Positions 21,190 to 31,426 of a DNA stretch of 64,000 nt are shown here, in pieces. A program made the position numbers and the translations under genes. This DNA is from Panagrolaimus kolymaensis (lineage: Eukaryota > Nematoda > Chromadorea > Rhabditida > Panagrolaimidae), in contig JAJQJQ010000002.1 of the NCBI GenBank assembly GCA_028622995.1, forward strand, positions 2,232,001 to 2,296,000. Reading direction: 5' to 3'. Numbering within the stretch: position 1 is the first letter of the stretch; each line of letters begins with the position of its first letter. The notes beneath the pieces were generated by a model. That model worked only from the letters and a program-made list of their open reading frames with translations. It was not told where the DNA came from and searched no databases.

Positions 21190-22320
21190 ATAAAATTCAT
21201 CTTAAGAAGCGATGACAATGAAACTAAATTTTACTGCCAATTGTATTTCACAGATGTATTTGAAGCTGTTGAAACCCATTTGAAAACCTTTTCAAAACTC
21301 AAACCCGAAATTAAGAAAATTTTGTCGCTTACTTTGAACCGAATTAAATGTCATGCTCAAGCTTTCAAAATGATGCATGAGCAATATGAATGCAACAAAC
21401 TTTAGCAGAGCAAAATGGAACTTCACCTTTAAATCAATGCATTTTAGCCTTAAAAAAGAGTCGGTCCTCGAAAACTTAATTTACAAATATCCAATGAAAT
21501 CGCAGCTGTTTTTGCAACAACTGATGATGGTGAAATTCCTGATTCATACGTAACAATTTACGATAAAGAAGGCAGGCATTTAAAAACTGTAAAGGCATTG
21601 AATATAAACGCCGAACCGTTGCTTTATCCCCTTTTCTTTACACACTGATAACCAATATGTTGTGTCACATTCTCCAAAGTTGTTACTTTTAATGAACTGT
21701 CATATTAATGTTGAAGTTGTGTCTTCAATCAAAGCTGTAAAATATTTATATAAATATATTTTCAAAGGTCAAGACTTGGCAGCTATTAAAATTGTTGATG
21801 GTGTTGTTCAATATGATGAATGCGAATCATTTTTAAATAGCCGATAGATGAGTGCAGCCGAAGCTGCATGGCGAATTTTAAATTTTGAAGTGCATGGTTA
21901 AAGTCATTCTATCACTCGACTACCCATTCATTTACCAAATCAACAAACAGTAAATTATATTGATGCAGAAAATGTTGACGGTTTACAAGCTGCTTTAGAT
22001 AAAAAATACTATGTTATTGGATTACTTTGAATTAAATAAACGTGCTCAAGCCAATAATTATTACTATGGCGAAATTCCCGAGTATTTCACATGGGTTAAA
22101 AATGCAGACACAAAGAAATTTTAATGGAACACACGTAAAGGTAGTTTTAATAATATTCGTCGAATGTACATTGTTAGTCCAACAAATCAAGAACTTTTCC
22201 ATCTTCAAATTCTTTTAAACCATGTTAAAGGAGCAACAAATTTTGACGAATTTAAAACTATCGATGGAAAAATTTGTCAAACTTGTACAGAAGCTTATTT
22301 GGAATTACAAGGCAAAAAAA
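21190..22320 (+). pseudogene. Helitron replication/helicase protein remnant
   Basis: Broken coding sequence related to the N-terminal part of Helitron transposon proteins. Recognisable blocks in order are a stretch around CHINVEV.SSIKAVKYLYKY, SAAEAAWRILNFEVHG, ITRLPIHLPNQQTVNY, LNKRAQANNYYYGEIPEYFTW and the conserved RRMYIVSPTNQELFHLQILL / HVKGATNFDEFKTIDG. These match the typical Helitron order (YKGHD region, EACWRL, VHLP, YAEIPEHY.W, R.Y.V.P...E.FYLRLLL, GATSFE.LRTV.G). Many in-frame stops and frame changes interrupt it, and it is cut off at the GC-rich island near 22322. The helicase domain is absent. It is a dead fragment, not a gene. Confidence 0.85.
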
Positions 22321-22321
22321 A

Positions 22322-22412
22322 TAAGGCCCGCGGGCCGGCCCAGGGCCGGGCCTGACATGGACGGGCCGAGGCCGGGCCGGCAAAACCCGGCCCGTGGAAG
22401 AGGCCTGCTGAT
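22322..22412. repeat. CGGGCC-rich GC island, possible truncated element
   Basis: A ~90-bp block of almost pure G and C (GGCCCGCGGGCCGGCCC, GACGGGCCGAGGCCGGGCC) with hexamer-like CGGCCC units sits abruptly in AT-rich DNA at the point where the Helitron homology ends. It resembles the hexamer arrays of the hAT-type MITEs in this window but with another unit. I find no clear target duplication, so it may be truncated. Confidence 0.6.
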
Positions 22413-22549
22413 GACCTGAAGGGAAAAAGTTTTTTTGCTTCTAATTTTTGCATTTGACTTAGTATTTATTTTGGATTAATTAAAAAGGTTATAAAATAAC
22501 TTTTAAAACATTTTTTAAGTATGAATATGCAGGTGTAATAATGAACTAA

Positions 22550-22876
22550 TGGAAAACGAAGAAGAATTATCAGATGAAGATATTGCACTAAAAGGCCTAG
22601 AACATGTAACTCGAGTCAGCTATTTATTATAAAATACTAAGAACGTAAAATCTTCCCTCAAAGCCTGTGAAGTTGATTTGAATGCAACTGAAGATTATGG
22701 TGAAAAAGACTTGGGTAATGAAGAAGAAGATGATGATGAAAGCTTCGTTAAACCAGAACTTTTTAATTCTGATGTTGAAAATGAGGATGATGATACTTTG
22801 ATTTTGAAACCTCAAATTTTTCTAAAACTTTGGTCCAAAAAGAAGATGGATTTGATACAGATAATGAAGTTTTAAA
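22550..22876 (+). pseudogene. Acidic ORF remnant inside the composite transposon
   Basis: A reading frame beginning MENEEELSDEDIALKGLEHV is interrupted by a stop near 22630. It then continues in the same region as a Glu/Asp-rich stretch (KDLGNEEEDDDESF, NSDVENEDDDTLIL). It looks like the decayed end of a coding sequence, perhaps from a transposon with an acidic tail. I recognise no domain. Confidence 0.35.
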
Positions 22877-22955
22877 TGACGATTATTTAAGAATCCCGAT
22901 TACTGAAACAACCAATTCGCCTCTAAGAAATATGAAAAAAAAATTCCCCTCAGAG

Positions 22956-23222
22956 CCACAGCGCAATCATTTTCAATCAAAGGCGGAGTACAAATGGCCA
23001 AACGCAACGTGCAATTTTTGGATTTTTTAATGATTTTTTAATAGTTAACGACAAATTAAAAAATCATTAATGGGTTTTAAAAAATTCTGTTCCAAGCTTT
23101 CTCTAAGTTAAGTCATTAGCTACATTTTCGTGCAATCAAATTTCAATTACATCAAAAAAACTAAAAAATCACGGTACAAGACTTTTTGCGTCCACATCTA
23201 CTCCGCCATGATTACGCTGTGG
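22956..23222. mobile_element. 267-bp MITE-like inverted-repeat element
   Basis: The left end reads CCACAGCGCAATCAT and then GGCGGAGTA. The right end, read on the minus strand, gives CCACAGCGTAATCAT directly followed by GGCGGAGTA. The terminal inverted repeats are imperfect, with a short insertion in the left one. The centre holds a second small palindrome, TTTTTTAATGATTTTTTAAT against AAAAAATCATTAA. No clear target duplication is visible. It is nested inside the larger composite transposon. Confidence 0.65.
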
Positions 23223-23357
23223 AGCATTAGTCAATCCTTAATATTGTATAAATAAGGGTTTGGAAACATTAAGAATCGTTAAATCGATCCTTCAAAACGG
23301 CAAACTTCCACTCCTTAGGAATTATGCTACACTCTCAAAATAAGCACCAGATATGGT

Positions 23358-23663
23358 GAATGAATCATTTGTTAAAGAAAAATAAACTTAAGGTTGATGA
23401 TTAAAAGCTTTGGAAATTTTTTCATTAAAGCTATATTTGCGAGCCGCAAATGTCGGAAAAAAAACCGCAAATTGCAAAACCGCAAATGTCGTAAATCACC
23501 GCAAGTGTCGAATCGGAAATGGCAACCGCAAATGTCTTTAAATAACCGCAAATGGTAAAACCGCAAGTGTCGAATCGTAAGTGTCGTAACCGCAAGTGTC
23601 GACCGGAAATGTCGCCCGCAAGTGTCGAATCGCAAGTGTCGTAACCGCAAGTGTCGGAGAACC
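23358..23663. repeat. Right inverted arm with CCGCAAGTGTCG minisatellite
   Basis: Reverse-complement partner of the left arm. The 23361-23500 part is almost identical to 20870-21006, and the rest carries diverged copies of the CGCAAGTGTCG unit with a different copy order and number from the left arm. Confidence 0.85.
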
Positions 23664-23671
23664 CTTGAGAT

Positions 23672-24675
23672 TCAAACAAAATAGTAAGAAAATAAATACA
23701 GCCATAAATAAAAACAACAACAACGCTGACCATGAAATGCGATATTCAAATGTTTGTTAAAAAAAATGACTCCATGTTTCCCTTAAAAAAACTAAAAATT
23801 CTCATGATTCCAAAAAGTAATAAAAAAAAAAGTAATAAATAACCCAGGAAAAAAACCCGATAAGTTTGAGTTATTAGAGGAACAAAAAAATGAATGAGTG
23901 AATGAATATGAGAGAGGGACTCATCGATTAAGTTTGGTGAAGAACAACTTCGAATGGATCAAGTCCAGAAACTAGTTGTGGTTAGCGTGGTGGTGGTGGT
24001 AAAGAGCAGTGAAGTAGGCGACAATGATTGCAGCATCGAGTAAGTAAAAGGTGATCGCTTTCCGGTCGGTAAAGAAAAATAAATGAGGACTTCTTGAGAC
24101 TTTTAAGTTCAACTCGGTCATCCAAAAAAGGAATCATAAAAAAAACTAGCCTTTCACCCACCATTTTTTGTTTGTGAGTGAACCTAAAAAAGGTGATCAT
24201 CGTTGTTTTTTTTTCGTAGATAGATAGATATATTGAATATTATTGACACGGTAGCTTAGCAATAAGAAGAACGGAAATATAAACATTTTGTAAACAAGGT
24301 TTTCGTCGTCGTTGTGGTTGAAAAAGTTGCAACAAAGAAAAGAAGGACGAGAGTTCAAAATGGAATCGAATAAAAAATAAATGAATGTTGGAGGAATTCA
24401 ATTAAAAAAATACTTTTATTTGCTTTTTTTATGTGTTAAAATATTGTTGTTTTACTAATGTCACAACAAAAATGTCGGACAAAAATTTTTAAAAATCAAA
24501 AGAATAAACAAGCAATGCTTTTACAAAAAATGCAAAGTTTGTGATGGGCGTTGTTGAATTAAACTCAATATTATTATTTTAGAAATTAGAAACTTTATAA
24601 TAGTAAATGTAATAACAAAAATTGAAAAAAGAATTTTCCAAAATTCAAGAAAAATAAATTAAATTGTAAAAGAAT
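23672..24675. other. Gene-free stretch downstream of DMAP1-like gene
   Basis: AT-rich, with short GGT and GATA microsatellite runs (near 23988 and 24218). No coding exon recognised. Confidence 0.5.
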
Positions 24676-26336
24676 TTAGCCGTTGTTTTTGCTATTACTT
24701 GAATGACGGCTTGATCGACGTGCTTGTGTTATAATTCCTGGTGTTGTTGCTGTTGCTGTTACGGAAGGTGTTGATGGAGTTTTAGGAGTATGGTGAGCTC
24801 CAGCAGGTGGAGGACTAAATCGATCTCGTTCAGCAGCCATTCCTGAGGTAGATCGACGAGTGCGACAAATATCTTTTGGATAAATAATATTAACTCCCGG
24901 AATTCTAATCAATTTTTCATCTTCATTTAGTTGAGTACAGTTGGGAATTGGCTTGGTTGGAGGAATGATTGAATAAAGTGAATCAACAAATTGGCTAATT
25001 TCACCTTTTCGTGGTTCAGAAAAATATGCAGGTGTACATTTTTTAGGAAGTGGAGGCTAAATATTTTGAGTTATTAACATAAAAATATACTATAAATTTA
25101 CCATTGATTTTCCATTAGCACTCGCAACCTTGGATAATTTTTCATATCGTTGATTTACCGCAATTAAAGCACCTTTAAGTTCGCTAATTTGATGAAGGCG
25201 ATTTTGAAATTTAATTTGATTTTCAGCAACTCGCTCATTCAAAAATGTTTGATATGGTCTTCCACGAACTAAAGCAACTCTTTCGGCGATATGATAGTTC
25301 ACTGCTCTGATTAATGGTTGCGATGATTTATTTGAACCTAGTGAAAGTTCTGGTAGCTCTGAAGCCATATAAGTTCCTGGAGCTATAGTAGCTTTAGGAA
25401 TAGGTTGAGAGGTTAAAGCAAAATTTGTGATATCTTCTTGAGAAAGTCGATTAATATCTGAAGCTGCAAACTTTTCTTCATAATGTTTTTGTTCTTCTTC
25501 CAGTAAGGCTTTTCGAAACTTTTCCACTTCTTTTATCGCTTCTTCATCTTTTTCAATATCTTCTTCAGATCGAGAAAGCCAGAAATTAAGGGCCATTTTT
25601 CTTTTGTTATCTTCATCTAAATTAAAATTAACCAATTCTTCTTTCAATCCATTTAAAAGATTTACAGCATCTTCAATTTCAAAATATCTCGCTTTTATTT
25701 CATTGATAGTCCGTGATTTTCCATTAAATTCAAATCTATCAGCCACAACTGCCCAACTAAAAAAACTTAATTGTTTTCGATAATATTATAACAGCTAGCT
25801 CACTTAAGGTAGTAATCGCTTGCCATTTGTAACATTTCATCTGTTTCTTCTTTCGTCCAATCACTTGTTTTTAAAAATTTGTACTTCGACTCTTCGTAAT
25901 GAGGAATGGGTTCTCGCTTATTTAGAAATGCAAAGGGATAACCTTCAGAGCTTGAACCAGCACGCTTCCAGTGTGAAAGTTTCAAATCATCGATTCGAGC
26001 CGAGTTAGTAAATTCTTCGATAGTCCATTTTCGAACAGGTTTTTTACCAAACTAAAAAGATTTAATAAGTTCAAATCTTCTTCTAATAATAATAATTACC
26101 TTCTTTCGTGATTCTTCCAATGTTTCAACTTCAATATTCGATGATTTATGAGCTTGATTTGATGAATCAATGCCTTTAGAATTCCGTTTCCTTTTAGTTT
26201 GCTAAAATATCATTCATACAAGATGGTGGTACATAATTAAACTATCACTCACTTTTCCGCTTTTTGATTTAGGTGTTTGAGAAGAAGCTAATTCTTCTTT
26301 GGTTCCAAGACCAAGGATGTCTTTGGCATCAGACAT
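24676..26336 (-). CDS. ekl-4: DMAP1 / SWC4 homologue (DNA methyltransferase 1-associated protein 1)
   Basis: Subunit of the nuclear NuA4/TIP60 acetyltransferase and SRCAP/SWR1 chromatin complexes. Exons on the minus strand: 26253-26336, 26100-26201, 25804-26051, 25102-25756, 24676-25056, about 489 residues with consistent phases. It starts [11 protein letters not shown], a hallmark of DMAP1 N-termini, then [25 protein letters not shown], the SANT/Myb-like segment ([27 protein letters not shown] split here over an exon junction; Trp and Phe anchors visible), a long charged helix, and the DMAP-binding C-terminal region [17 protein letters not shown]. The tail is Ser/Thr/Pro/Arg-rich. In C. elegans the orthologue is EKL-4; I assign the symbol from family resemblance. 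Confidence 0.92.
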
Positions 26337-26534
26337 AAACATAATTACAAATTTATAAATTAAAATAGGGAAGAAAATAAAAGTTGTACTCTCAAACTTT
26401 AAAGTTTGGACTTTTATATCTTTAAAAATATGTATTCCATGCAAACTGTGGCAGTTATATCAAAACGCCAAAATTTATTGCCTTACAAATAATAAATAAT
26501 TTTTCAAAAAAAAAAACATCATGCTCATTCAATT

Positions 26535-26842
26535 GTGCTGAACAGGGGTGAGCGGAAGTGGCTTTTCCTTAAACGGAAGGAACCGGAAACGGAACCGAGG
26601 AAGTTCGGCGGAAGCGGAAACGGAAACGGAAATTGAAAATGCCCGGAATTCGGCGGAAACGGAAACGGAACGGAAATTTTGTATTAGAATTTTCTTTTTT
26701 TAAGCTTACGCGGAAGCGGAAACGGAAGCGGAAATTTAAATTTTTTTTTTACGGAAGCGGAAACGGAAACGGAAGTAAAAAAACCACGGAATTCCACGGA
26801 AACGGAAACGGAAGCGGAATTCCGCTCACCCCTGGTGCTGAA
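26535..26842 (-). mobile_element. hAT-type MITE A (292 bp, GGAAAC hexamer array)
   Basis: The element 26543-26834 starts CAGGGGTGAGCGGAA and ends with its complement TTCCGCTCACCCCTG. It is flanked by a perfect 8-bp target duplication GTGCTGAA (26535-26542 and 26835-26842). CAGGG ends plus 8-bp duplications are diagnostic of hAT elements. The interior is dominated by degenerate CGGAAA/CGGAAG hexamers with a central non-repetitive core (near 26660-26715). No ORF, so it depends on a transposase elsewhere. It is homologous, in reverse orientation, to the element at 53801. Confidence 0.93.
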
Positions 26843-27726
26843 CCTCCAATTTAGCATTCATGACCATAAATCTTTTTTTGTTGTTGGTGGAAGATACTGC
26901 AGCTTTGGAGCCGTGGCTACAACAAATCTAATTGATTCTGGATTCATGTTAGTAGACAAGAGCTTATGAGGAGGTAATCTAAGAATTACATATAATTGAC
27001 ATCATCAGTTATAAACGAAAAGAAAAGTAACATTTATTTGTTAGAAATGAAATCGTATTTGGGTGGTGTTGGCTTAAAATCACATTCTTTTTTGTGTTGT
27101 AATACAAATTATTAGCAAATTATTTATTATTGCAAATTTTGCTCAATTTTTTTATGCAATTAAAACATAAGATTAAACTATTTGTGACGATTAATTAAAC
27201 TCCGACTTACTTAGAAGAGTGTCAAAGATAAGAAGCAAATCTAACAAAACTAGAAAAATGTGTACACAAGTTTTTTTTAAATTAAAACATGGCAAAAGTA
27301 AAAAATTTACAAGACAAAGTGATACAATAATAAAATGCAATTAATTAAATGAGCAAACAAGAAAAACAAAGAAAAAATACTGTGCAAATGAATCAATTTG
27401 GACAAAGAAAAAGATATAATAAATAAAGCAACGAATAAAAATTATCCAAAAGATTCAGGAGAAAAATGCAGTCATGTTTCTAAGATAAAAAGAAGTAATA
27501 ACCGAGAACATTTTGAACAGCATGGACTAGCATCGAAGAAGACATTGAAGCGGCATAGAAATAACATGCACGAGAGATAAAAGAACAAGGAAAGTAAGAC
27601 ACACGAAAACTATGGGTATATCTGAAATAGTAATCAAGTGAAAAGATGATAAAAAAACAATTTTGTAATAATGGAATGAAAGAAAGGTACTAAGCAAATG
27701 TGAAAGAAAGTTGATTACATTATGTA
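26843..27726. other. Gene-free stretch
   Basis: AT-rich spacer before the 3' end of the TBC-TLDc gene. A 60-residue Lys-rich ORF at 27398-27580 lacks support. No repeats recognised. Confidence 0.5.
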
Positions 27727-30700
27727 TTAATCGATACTGCTAACAACATTGAAGACTTCCAATTCAGCAATTTCAAAAGCATTATCTTTGACAAGTGGAG
27801 GCGAAGCAAACGTATCACAAGCATAGCTGAGACCATCAGTTAATTGTTCACGAATTGAAATAGCGTCACCACCGCTGCTTCCAATAATCATAAGTCGATC
27901 ACCAGCAGTCATAAACATTTGAGGACAATCTTCTGGATGATCGCTTGATTGTCCAGCCCATCGATAAATAATTGGAAGTCCGATATCTTTATCAGTATAC
28001 CAAACAAAACTTTCACCAGTTCCAAAATAACGAGATCTTGTTCTTTCACGAACATCCTTTCTTTCAGACCATGAAGCGCTACAATATGCACCAAAGACTT
28101 CATCCCTTGTTGTTTTGATTATTATTAAAGTTTGTTCAGCATGATCAATTCTAAAAATGTGCGCATTAAAGTAAATTCACATACAAAAAGAAACACTTAC
28201 GAATTCCATAGTTGAGTGAAAGAAACGCCATTTTCGGATAATCTGAAGAGAAGAGCAGGAGTTTCAAGTTGGAATCGGTTTGGAAGAGCACTCATTAATT
28301 CGCTAGCAACTTCAGAATCAATAATGCATGAAGAAAAGACTTGTGTATACATCGTCCTTGAGGGACTAAATTGTTGTTTCAAAGATCTTTCCAAGTTAAT
28401 CTTATCTCGATGCTAAAATAAAGAAGATTATTATTTTATCAACAAATATTTGGAAGAAAAGAGTTTTGCAAATGAACAATTTGAAGATTTGAAATTTACA
28501 AGTTTGCAAGCTTTTTTGCTTCAAACATTTTGCCAAAATATCCTTCATCTCTCCAAATGCTAATATCCAAGTCAAAAAAATCTTCAATCAAACAAACCTT
28601 TGCTTCAAAATCCGATTGAAGTCTTTGAACTGTTGAAAATTTGAAATTTCTTATTGAAATGCAAATGTCAAGTAAAGTTGAAATTGAAATAGGAACATCT
28701 TGAATAACTTGGATGATTTCGTCTTTCACGAAAGCAAGTTTTTCATCAACGGATTTGGAATTATAATTTGATGGAAGTGATTGCTTTCCTTTTTCTTTGT
28801 ACCAAACATAAGTAAGAGCTAATACAACACGAAGCAACATTTTGTGACCTAAAATAAATGATTGTAAATAAAAGCAACGAGAATTTCAATAAAGTATGAT
28901 TACTTTTTTGATTTAATAAAAAAAGAAAACAAACCTTCAACTAAGAAACAATCAATCACTCTAACTAAATATTGGAATGGTAAATATTTGAATATCCATG
29001 ATGCCCAATTACTAAAAACTTCAGCAAGTTTATCATCATCATTGGTACCAATTCGAGATTTCAAATGGTTATAAACCTTTTTCTAAAAATAAACATTGTT
29101 AATGATTATTGTATTAAATAGACATACCTTGTGTTTCTTTAATAATGCCAAAATTGTATGAGATGAAGCGTACACAGCAACTTCAGATTGAAGCATAAAT
29201 CCATTACCTTGTGATAATAATCTCATAACGCATGCGAAAGTTTCTTCTGCTCCCATGTAATGGAGAAACATGGAACACAATGGATACAAAATCTATAAAA
29301 ATGTTATTTTAATACAGAATCTTATGAGTATGGTCAAAAATTAAATTATAAAATTCCAATGCTATTTTATACCATTTTTAAAATGCTCAAAAAACAAAGC
29401 GAAAAATAAAATAAATACCAAATGAGTGCTTCTGAATCACCACCAGCGCCTTTAAAATTTTTTTTCGATTCGATCGCTTGAATTTTTTTTTGATGATGGT
29501 TAAAAAAAATTTTAAAATACTAGCGTTAGAATAAAAAAAAAGAGATGATTTTACTGTTAATATTGTTTGTAACTAACAGTTTAAAAAACAAAATTTATTA
29601 AGAAAAAACTATGGTAAAATACTAAAAGGATTTTTGAAACATTAAAAAGCATGTGCTTGATGACATTTTTTTAAAAAACCACACAATAATGAATCATTTA
29701 CCAAAAGGGTGCACAAAACCTTTAAAAATTTAAGCAAAAGTTTAGAAAATCTATGATCCTTCAACACTAAAATAGATTCGAGCTGTTTTTTTTTTTCACC
29801 AATTTATTTTTCTGCAAAGTCTACGTGAAACTCTTTTTTTTTTTGCAAATACTTCCCGAATGCGTAAAACATAACGTTTAATTAAACTAGTTTTTCCACC
29901 CTCGTTTCACTCACAAAAATTTTTTGACAGCTTATCCATCTCTTTTCCATGGATGAACAACGCGTTATTGCACGCTTTTATGCGCAGCAAAAAAGTTTTT
30001 ATAAATTTTCGTCTATTTAGACAAGGCGAAAAAAAATGTATGTCAATCGCACGTTTTCAAAACAGATATACTAGATTTTTAAAAGTTTGATTTTGAAAAA
30101 TGAGCATATTTTAATTTTTTTAAGTTCAAAAATTTTGCAAATTTTTAAAAAACTTACAGGAACGTAACGAATTTCAGGTCGAACACATTCAACAACAATC
30201 AACAATCTTTGTAACGTAACAGCACCTTGTTCTTTTAAACCATGATCATGAACTACAATACCATCAAAAGAAAGACAAAGTGGAGTTAATGCTTTTACTA
30301 AAAAAAATATATCAATTAAAGTTAGAGTAAGAAAATTTAAAATTTACCTCCAGATCTTGTTAAGTCTTCAAGTTGTTCAGTATAAAGTCGTTTATGAACA
30401 TTAAAATCTTTATTTTGACATAATACTTTCCAGATATCAGAACGAATTTCATGTGAAACAGGCCAATCATTATTTCGAATAAATTTTTTTACCTAAAAAA
30501 ATTTCATTAAATTTTATTAAATTAACAATTAAAGAAAAACTAGTTTAAATGGAACAAAAGGCATTCAATTGCGTTGCGTATTTTTTACTTTCCCTTTCTT
30601 TAAAAAGTAATATTCAATCCCGATGTTTTTTTTTATTATTTCTGAATGCACTCTTGCGAGATATGCACTCAGGAATGCAATATTTAATTTAAAAAAGGCC

Positions 30701-31426
30701 ACAAAAAAATTAGAATTAAATGCACCCAATAAGCCATAACTTTGAAAATAAATTACACAATCCCACACTTACATATTGAATTTTTTGTTTAATATTTTCT
30801 GCTAAATCATATGAGCTTCCGCTTTCAACTCGTATACGAAATTCATTTCGTTTAACCCATGCTTTCGCAAGTTTTCCTGCTTGTCGAAGATCATTTGATG
30901 CATCTTCCGACATACGAAATTCATCAATATAACCTGAATCAACCGAAAACGACCGATCTACAGTAATAGAATTATTTCGGCTATTTTCTGAATCAACTGC
31001 CGATTGACGAGGTAATCGACGAATAACTTTTCCTTCTGATGAGCTTACAGATGAATAAAATTCATCTAAATCGCTTCCACTTCCACTACCACTTCCATTT
31101 GAATCGACTGTGATGGCAGAATCGGCAGAGTTAAAATGACGAAGTGGTGGTTTTTCACTAACATTAATGATATCATTTTCATCATCAAAATCATTACTTT
31201 CGTAATAATGTGACATTGAAAATTGGCATATACCAACATTAACTAATCCTGATGATTTTCTTTGAGCCGCTGACGGAAATGTTTCAACTTCAACGGATTT
31301 TGATCCAAATTTCTTATATTTTTTATCGATCGCTACTGATGTCATTAAAGAAGACATCGTTGTCGATGGACTAATTACACGAAGAATTTCTTCAGATTGT
31401 TGAGATACAAATATTTTCGAAGACAT
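27727..31426 (-). CDS. tbc-7: TBC-TLDc protein, TBC1D24 / Skywalker / TBC-7 homologue
   Basis: Regulator of vesicle traffic related to human TBC1D24. Exons on the minus strand: 30773-31426, 30348-30492, 30158-30297, 29128-29292, 28935-29082, 28500-28848, 28201-28412, 27727-28150. Together about 745 residues. Residues 1-215 are Ser-rich and disordered with a Gly-Ser repeat. The TBC domain follows (NDWPVSHEIRSDIWKVLC ... PEIRYVPILYPLCSMFLHYM ... VIDCFLVEGHKMLLRV), then the TLDc domain (LPNRFQLETPALLFRLSENG, FGTGESFVW, FMTAGDRLMIIGSSGGDAI, CDTFASPPL). The Arg and Gln fingers of active RabGAPs are absent, as I recall for TBC1D24. The junction between exons 6 and 7 is one base out of frame with a normal GT donor; see findings. 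A 865-bp intron (29293-30157) holds no gene I can see. Confidence 0.88.

Larger units (their letters stand above)
20705..23671. mobile_element. 2.95-kb composite transposon with minisatellite inverted arms and 8-bp TSD
   Basis: The element (20713-23663) is bracketed by a perfect 8-bp duplication CTTGAGAT (20705-20712 and 23664-23671), as made by hAT-, P- or Merlin-like transposases. The two ends form inverted arms of about 300 bp (20713 to ~21006 and ~23358 to 23663). Their outer parts are a minisatellite of CGACACTTGCGGTT-like units and their inner ~130 bp are nearly identical. Terminal bases are GGTGCAACGACA on the left and, on the opposite strand, GGTTCTCCGACA on the right. Between the arms lie a decayed Helitron replication-protein fragment, a short CGGGCC-rich island, an acidic ORF remnant and a small MITE. 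No transposase of its own is visible. The structure is that of a foldback element that has been invaded repeatedly. Confidence 0.82.

Noticed and set aside
26633..26854. 73-residue Arg/Lys/Gly ORF
   Set aside because: It is the hexamer array of the hAT-type MITE read as protein.
27398..27580. 60-residue Lys/His-rich ORF that faintly suggests a C2H2 zinc finger (C..C absent, H...H present)
   Set aside because: Only a partial His pattern; no complete finger and no neighbouring exons.
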